DNA of 11,120 bases. Source: JAWUWD01 sp034112085 (GTDB taxonomy: Bacteria > Bacteroidota > Bacteroidia > Cytophagales > Cyclobacteriaceae). Where the stretch lies: assembly GCA_034112085.1 (NCBI GenBank), contig JAWUWD010000109.1, forward strand, positions 1-11,120. The letters are read 5' to 3'. The position numbers and the translations under genes are program-made. Under the pieces are notes generated by a model, which saw only the letters and a program-made list of their open reading frames with translations, was not told where the DNA came from and did not search any database. Positions 6,688-11,120 of this stretch are shown here, in pieces (within the stretch, counting starts at the first letter, position 1; the number at the start of each line of letters is the position of its first letter).

Positions 6688-8370
6688 TTATTCAGGTGTC
6701 TTCTCATCTGGAAACTCCTTCTTGAAGTCTATCCAGTATTGACTAATAGTGGATTTTATATCTTTCCTAAGATATAAAATACCAAAAAGATTCGGTAAGG
6801 TCATCAAAGCAATGGTGATCCCTGAAAGTGTCCAAATGATGGTAGTATCCGCGAAAGATGCGAAGAAGAATGCTCCAACATATACGACACGATAATACAC
6901 CACTGACTTTGGTCCTAATAGGAATGTCATGGCTCTATCTCCGTAGTATGACCAAGAGATCGCTGTACTAAAGGCAAATAGCAGTAAGCCAATTGAAACG
7001 ATGTATTGTCCCCAATCTCCGAAGAATCCTTTTGTAAAGGCAATTGCGGTTAATGGAGCACTGTGAACAAGTGATTCTCCCTCGAAAATTAAATCCGTAT
7101 TTATAGGTTTTCCAGATTCAATTTTAATAATTCCTGTAAAAAGTGTTTTCTCATCATCCTCAAAAACATTTATGTTTTCAGCTAATGATCGTGCGTTGAT
7201 GATTGACACTTCATTTTGAATTACTCCATTCTCAACACTTAAGTCTCCACTATAGCTTGGAAGTGGATCTTTTCCTGAAATATGTCCATATAGCTGCGTT
7301 ACACCCTCATCAGTATCATCACTATAAGTAATCCCAGAAATGATCTGCATATCCGTTGATTGAAACTTATTCAAATGTTTTTGATTCCAAACTCCTGAAG
7401 ACAAAAGCACCAATCCAGTCACAGTACAAATAACTATCGTATCGATAAATGGCTCCAAAATTGCCACTAGACCTTCAGAAACTGGCTCTTTTGTTCTCGC
7501 TGCCGCATGCGCAATAGGTGCACTACCTTGACCAGCTTCATTTGAGAATAATCCTCTACCGACTCCTTTATTGAATGCAAAAGCGATCGATGCTCCAACA
7601 AAACCACCAGTAGCTGCCGAACCAGAAAATAAATCAGCAAAAATTGAGATGAAAGAAGGGCCTATATTCCCAATATTATAAAATATCACAGAAAATGCAC
7701 CTATGAAATAAATGATCGCCATGGTAGGAACTAGCCTCTCAGTAACTGCAGCAATTCTTTTGATACCACCTATGATTACAATCCCTAACAAGACTGCCAG
7801 CACTCCACCAGTAACCATATGTTGTACTCCGAATGTGGCCGACATTGAATTTGCTATACTATTAATTTGAGGTAAACTTCCCGTTCCAAATGAAGACAAT
7901 ACAGTTGCTATAGCGAAGATGACCGCCAACCAACCCATCTTCATCTTATTTTTCATGAAGTACATTGGCCCACCGGACATCGTGCCATCAGCAGTCTTTT
8001 CTCTGTACTTATGTGAAAGCGTCACTTCCACGAACTTAGTCGTCATACCAAAAGCAGCAGTCATCAACATCCAGAACAAAGCCGCAGGCCCACCTATATG
8101 AATCGCCAAGGCAACACCTGCAATATTACCAGTCCCAACCGTACCTGAAAGAGCAGTCGTCAATGCTTGAAAATGAGAGGTATCTCCTTCATCATCAACT
8201 TTATCGAACTTGCCTTTGACTACTTTTATGGCAAATCCAAAATATCGAATTTGCGGAAACTTGAGATAAATAGTAAAGAAAAGCCCTGTGCCAAGAAGGA
8301 CATAAGGAAACCAGAAAGAACTACCTATATAGCTATCTATAAGTTGTAGTATTTCATTCAATTGCTGCAT
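6688..8370 (-). CDS. Alanine/glycine:cation symporter (AGCS family), with a large loop insertion
   Basis: This inner-membrane secondary transporter is expected to import alanine and/or glycine with Na+ (or H+). The family signatures are clear: GTVGTGNIAGVALAIHIGGP (76-95), FWMLMTAAFGMTTKFVEV (99-116), KYREKTADGTMSGGPMYFM (121-139) and NKGVGRGLFSNEAGQGSAPI (267-286). About eleven hydrophobic segments can be picked out, from about residue 20 to 533. At 560 residues it is longer than the usual 450-500. The excess is a hydrophilic stretch at about 329-437, between the segment ending LLSSGVW and the one starting APLTAIAF, where typical members have a short loop. The first ATG (8370) gives a normal short N-terminus. 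It is a single-gene unit, with a consensus promoter upstream and a strong hairpin downstream. Substrate choice between Ala and Gly cannot be told from the sequence. Confidence 0.95.
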   Translation of the reverse strand: MQQLNEILQLIDSYIGSSFWFPYVLLGTGLFFTIYLKFPQIRYFGFAIKVVKGKFDKVDDEGDTSHFQALTTALSGTVGTGNIAGVALAIHIGGPAALFWMLMTAAFGMTTKFVEVTLSHKYREKTADGTMSGGPMYFMKNKMKMGWLAVIFAIATVLSSFGTGSLPQINSIANSMSATFGVQHMVTGGVLAVLLGIVIIGGIKRIAAVTERLVPTMAIIYFIGAFSVIFYNIGNIGPSFISIFADLFSGSAATGGFVGASIAFAFNKGVGRGLFSNEAGQGSAPIAHAAARTKEPVSEGLVAILEPFIDTIVICTVTGLVLLSSGVWNQKHLNKFQSTDMQIISGITYSDDTDEGVTQLYGHISGKDPLPSYSGDLSVENGVIQNEVSIINARSLAENINVFEDDEKTLFTGIIKIESGKPINTDLIFEGESLVHSAPLTAIAFTKGFFGDWGQYIVSIGLLLFAFSTAISWSYYGDRAMTFLLGPKSVVYYRVVYVGAFFFASFADTTIIWTLSGITIALMTLPNLFGILYLRKDIKSTISQYWIDFKKEFPDEKTPE

Positions 8371-8410
8371 AATTTATCTCTAGAAGTGGTTATTAAAATT
8401 TGACAAGCAA

Positions 8411-8442
8411 CAAAAATAAGAAATTAACCGTAAGCACAAAAA
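8411..8442 (-). promoter_or_regulatory. Bacteroidota-type promoter of the symporter gene
   Basis: The minus strand carries TTTTTG (8442-8437), an 18-nt spacer, then TATTTTTG (8418-8411), matching both halves of the TTG-N17-23-TAnnTTTG consensus of the housekeeping sigma factor of this phylum. The predicted start of transcription is near 8405, giving a leader of about 35 nt before the ATG at 8370. It is the best-formed promoter in the window and lies between the divergent symporter and secreted-protein genes. Confidence 0.65.
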
Positions 8443-8471
8443 GCCAACTACCTGAATGGTCAATTACATTG

Positions 8472-9062
8472 ATGTTCGCACGTAGAAAATTGAGGCGAGA
8501 AGTGAATAGAGAAACGAAAACATATCGATTAATTATAACTGGACTTGCATTCATTGTCACTATGAATAGTTATTCCCAAATCGATGACATCTCTGATATT
8601 AGAAACAAAGTGTTTTATTCTGAATTCAATCTTGACAAATCGCTTGCACTCATTGAGCAAATAAACTTACTAGACTTATCTGACCCCATGGTGAAAGCCT
8701 ATAATGGAGCAAGTAAATTACTTGTCGCAAAGTATTCATGGAATCCACTTGATAAGATTTCCTTTTTAAGGGGAGGCATCAAAAACATTAATTCTGCAGT
8801 GTCTGGAGATCTCGGGAATATAGAAATTAGGTTTCTCCGATTTTATATTGAAAACTCCCTTCCTAAACACTTAGGTCTTTCTGCTCACCTGATCGATGAC
8901 AAGAAGATGATTATTAATCATCTTGACCATATGACTTCATTGAGTCTAACAAAGGACATAGCCATATTCATCAATCAGTATATGATTGACTATGGAAATT
9001 GTTCTGTTGAAGAAATTTCTCAGATCAGCAATAGCATTTCCCGTCTGAAATTCAATGAATAA
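8472..9062 (+). CDS. Small secreted helical protein of unknown function
   Basis: From the ATG at 8472 the product is 196 residues: a basic n-region, a hydrophobic core (about YRLIITGLAFIVTM) and a likely cleavage site near SYSQ, so it should leave the cytoplasm. An open frame continues upstream to a TTG at 8400, but that part overlaps the divergent symporter promoter and would place about 40 residues before the signal core, so I reject it. A GTG at 8502, preceded by GAGGCGAG, would give a more normal short n-region and is a real alternative. The mature part is mainly helical, with the landmarks KAYNGASKLLVAKY, EIRFLRFYIE and LPKHLGL. I recall similar unnamed small exported proteins in Bacteroidota but know no function. 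It lies 85 nt before the sigma-factor gene on the same strand and could be cotranscribed with it. Confidence 0.75.
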   Translation: MFARRKLRREVNRETKTYRLIITGLAFIVTMNSYSQIDDISDIRNKVFYSEFNLDKSLALIEQINLLDLSDPMVKAYNGASKLLVAKYSWNPLDKISFLRGGIKNINSAVSGDLGNIEIRFLRFYIENSLPKHLGLSAHLIDDKKMIINHLDHMTSLSLTKDIAIFINQYMIDYGNCSVEEISQISNSISRLKFNE

Positions 9063-9147
9063 TTGCTTGATATCAACAACTCATTTTTGAAATAATATTT
9101 ACGAAGACATACAACCCTTTCAGTCATTTATGCATTTAGAAGATTGA

Positions 9148-9690
9148 ATGAATTACTCAGAATTAATCAAACGTTGTAAGAAAGGAGATAGTAAAGCACA
9201 AAAACTGCTTTACAACCAACTCGCAACTCCGATGTATAGGGTCTGTATCAGATACTTCAATAATGAATTTGATGCAGAAGACACTTTGATTAGTGGCCTA
9301 TATAAGTTCTTTCAGAGTATTGATAAGTTTCAATATAATAATGAAGCTAAGCTATATGCATGGGTCAAAAGAATAATTGTGAATGAGGCACTTATGCTCA
9401 TTAGAAGTCGAACTAACCTCAACCTGGTTAGTTCAAGTCAAGCAGACAATATCAGTGGAGATATTACCCCTCTTCAAGATTTGGAGGCTAAAGACATCTT
9501 GAAGTTAATCAGAGAGCTTCCCCCAGGTTATCGAACAGTATTCAATCTATATGTGATAGAAGGATATAACCACAAGGAAATTGGGGAGATGTTAGACATT
9601 AGCGATAATACTTCGAAGTCCCAGCTGCATAAAGCGAAAATAAGCTTACAAAAGAAAATAAAGACTAATGCCCAATACTATGGAACATAA
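9148..9690 (+). CDS. ECF-type RNA polymerase sigma factor (sigma-70 family)
   Basis: This is an alternative sigma factor of 180 residues with only regions 2 and 4, the ECF layout. Region 2 spans about 20-90: the helix LLYNQLATPMYRVCIRYFNN, the DAEDTL segment (42-47) that binds core polymerase, and the -10 recognition helix LYAWVKRIIVNEAL (69-82). Region 4 spans about 115-172: IRELPPGYRTVFNLYVIEGYNHKEIGEML and the recognition helix DNTSKSQLHKAK (153-164), which reads the -35 element. The following gene overlaps it by 23 nt and encodes a probable membrane anti-sigma factor. The ATG at 9148 sits directly after the stop of a five-codon frame (9130-9147). No Bacteroidota consensus promoter is clear in the 85-nt gap before it, which is compatible with autoregulation through another promoter type, though that is inference. 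Confidence 0.95.
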   Translation: MNYSELIKRCKKGDSKAQKLLYNQLATPMYRVCIRYFNNEFDAEDTLISGLYKFFQSIDKFQYNNEAKLYAWVKRIIVNEALMLIRSRTNLNLVSSSQADNISGDITPLQDLEAKDILKLIRELPPGYRTVFNLYVIEGYNHKEIGEMLDISDNTSKSQLHKAKISLQKKIKTNAQYYGT

Positions 9691-10399
9691 ATCTCTCATA
9701 AATAAACTTGAATCTCTGGATTTGAAAAATGCAGGTAACTTACAATGGGATCAAGAAAGGACCTGGTCAAGACTCAACGCACAACTAGGAGCTACTGTAA
9801 ACAAAAAGACTCCTGTATGGAAATACATGGTGGCTGCTAGCATTTTCTTTTTGACGGCATTTGTCACAGCTTATGTGATGTTCTACAATACCAATTCTTC
9901 TACAAACATAAGTAGTCATGATAACTTAGCTTTAACATCACTCCCTTATATCACTGATGAATTAGATGTCAATTGTGAACAACTAGTGCAAACTCCAATT
10001 TGCGTAAAACAAGAATCCTCTATTTCTAAAGTAGAAAAAGAAAAGAAAACTAAAAAATCAACTCCAGTGATTGATCAAGCTCGTGCTCAGTTAGAAGACA
10101 TTGTCATTGATCAGACTTCTTTTTCTCAGTTAATTGAAATAGGAGAAATTCAACCGGCTATTAATTCTATTGCAAAATCCGAGGTAGCTCAAATAGAGGA
10201 GATAGTCATAACTGAGCAATTTTTGAGCGAAGTAGAACACAAGACAGTAAAAGAAATACCTAATGCATCTATTTTGAGCGCTAGACCAATTTCAATTCAA
10301 AAAAAGAGGTTTTCTATAAGGCTTCTTCATAGAAAGAATAAAGCAAAACCTCATAACACCAATAAAGCTTCTGCACTCAGATTATTTGCTAGTAATTAA
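9668..10399 (+). CDS. Probable membrane-anchored anti-sigma factor
   Basis: The 243-residue product has a short cytoplasmic N-terminus containing LQWDQERTWSRLNAQL (25-40), one membrane span (about 51-72) and a periplasmic part of about 170 residues. The W..eR.WsrL..qL pattern ahead of a single span, directly after an ECF sigma gene, is common in Bacteroidota sigma/anti-sigma pairs. The assignment rests on this layout and on the 23-nt gene overlap, not on a recognised domain. There is no HxxxCxxC zinc motif of ZAS-type anti-sigma factors and no FecR domain. The periplasmic part is low in complexity, with Lys/Glu runs (about 118-130), two cysteines (103 and 112) that could form a disulfide, and a very basic C-terminus (about 212-230). 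A start at the second ATG (9680) would shorten it by four residues and cut the overlap to 11 nt. Confidence 0.7.
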   Translation: MPNTMEHKSLINKLESLDLKNAGNLQWDQERTWSRLNAQLGATVNKKTPVWKYMVAASIFFLTAFVTAYVMFYNTNSSTNISSHDNLALTSLPYITDELDVNCEQLVQTPICVKQESSISKVEKEKKTKKSTPVIDQARAQLEDIVIDQTSFSQLIEIGEIQPAINSIAKSEVAQIEEIVITEQFLSEVEHKTVKEIPNASILSARPISIQKKRFSIRLLHRKNKAKPHNTNKASALRLFASN

Positions 10400-10425
10400 T
10401 TATTAATTTTTCTAAAAAAAATTCG

Positions 10426-11120
10426 ATGAAAAGTAAAACAAAACACTTTCTAATAGGCATGTTATGCCTATTCCACAGTCTCAACGCACTTGCTCAAAAA
10501 GATGAGTACATTACTCACCCTGACACTCTGCGTATTGATTTATCTGATGAACAATCTATAACCTTTGCTTTTCAAAATATTAACAATGTTCGTTTTAATA
10601 ATGAATTCGACTCTGTGTGGTTAGCCTATATCAATAAGATTGGAGCTATACTCAAATTAGAAACTCAAAAAGAACCAGTTTATGTGAGCTTAGTTAATAA
10701 ATTGATGGAAAATGAGGAAAGGGAAGTGGTAGAAGTCAAACCTCTTGATCGAGAAAAAAAGATCTACATTTCTCGAAATAACAAGCTTCAAAACATAGCA
10801 AAGCTCAATCACATACACTTCACAATACAAAATATTGCTATTAATGCTTATCTCGTACAAACCAGCAACTTAAGTTCACTGAATTCACTTAATCTTAAAC
10901 GTCTCCAGTCATTTTTGACTGAACAACAGGAGAATATATTAAGCCCAAAGAAAGCTTATTATGTTAGTACTCAAGCTCGAGAAGAATCATTTACTAATCT
11001 TAAAATAACAGATAGTGGTGTGACAGATTTCTTAAGTTTAACCGCTGGGATTGGTGGTGGTTTGTTTAGAGATAAGTTAGTTCCGGAAATAGCCCTCAAT
11101 GCTGACATCACTTTTGGTAG
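10426..11120 (+). CDS. Exported, probably outer-membrane protein in the sigma-factor operon, 3' end outside window
   Basis: The visible 231 residues start with a signal peptide (basic MKSKTKH, hydrophobic 8-22, likely cut after ALAQ at 21-24). The mature N-terminal part is soluble-looking and mixed alpha/beta, without a family I recognise. From about residue 201 the pattern changes to alternating hydrophobic and Gly-rich strands (DFLSLTAGIGGGLF, then EIALNADITFG), which looks like the first strands of an outer-membrane beta-barrel; this is inference because the frame leaves the window. It begins 26 nt after the anti-sigma stop, behind an A-rich leader, so it is probably the third gene of the sigma operon, where it may be the sensed envelope component or an effector. 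Confidence 0.8.
   Translation, partial: MKSKTKHFLIGMLCLFHSLNALAQKDEYITHPDTLRIDLSDEQSITFAFQNINNVRFNNEFDSVWLAYINKIGAILKLETQKEPVYVSLVNKLMENEEREVVEVKPLDREKKIYISRNNKLQNIAKLNHIHFTIQNIAINAYLVQTSNLSSLNSLNLKRLQSFLTEQQENILSPKKAYYVSTQAREESFTNLKITDSGVTDFLSLTAGIGGGLFRDKLVPEIALNADITFG

Noticed and set aside
9067..9076. Perfect ten-base palindrome TTGATATCAA just after the secreted-protein stop, considered as an operator or terminator
   Set aside because: It does not extend beyond ten bases, is AT-rich, has no T tract directly behind it and no second copy nearby; chance is enough.
9084..9120. TTTTTG at 9084-9089 considered as the -33 box of a promoter for the sigma operon
   Set aside because: No TAnnTTTG is found 17-23 nt downstream; the region has only partial matches, so I do not call a promoter.

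Overview
The window looks like a chromosomal segment of a Bacteroidota bacterium, probably a marine Cytophagales-type lineage; the lineage is inference. The base composition is AT-rich, promoters resemble the Bacteroidota form (TTG, about 18 nt, TAnnTTTG), start codons are preceded by A-rich rather than strong Shine-Dalgarno sequence, and several signal peptides end just before Gln. Every recognisable protein family is also typical of this phylum. I see no tRNA, rRNA, CRISPR array, insertion sequence or phage gene.

Left part (1-6537, all minus strand). A PLP-dependent enzyme of the cystathionine beta-synthase/cysteine synthase family runs off the left edge (1-385). Upstream of it in transcription order lie pyrB (449-1375) and pyrR (1375-1923), joined by a one-base TAATG overlap, for de novo pyrimidine synthesis and uracil salvage or control. 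Before them come three consecutive paralogous secreted proteins of about 500 residues (5053-6537, 3494-5044, 1965-3497). They are packed as an operon (8-nt gap, then a 4-nt ATGA overlap), have no function I recognise, and look like beta-propeller proteins with a strongly basic arm in the middle. This triplet is the least explained part of the window.

Middle (6538-8471). A perfect 31-base inverted repeat (6633-6663) is a good terminator for an alanine/glycine:cation symporter (6688-8370, minus). The symporter carries an unusually large hydrophilic insertion of about 110 residues. Its promoter has a clear Bacteroidota consensus (8411-8442).

Right part (8472-11120, plus strand). A small secreted helical protein of unknown function (8472-9062) is followed by an ECF-type sigma factor (9148-9690), an overlapping single-pass membrane protein that is probably its anti-sigma factor (9668-10399), and the start of a secreted or outer-membrane protein (10426 to the edge). 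The last three form a probable cell-envelope signalling operon in which the sigma factor is held at the inner membrane by its partner. What they sense and which genes they control cannot be read from the window.
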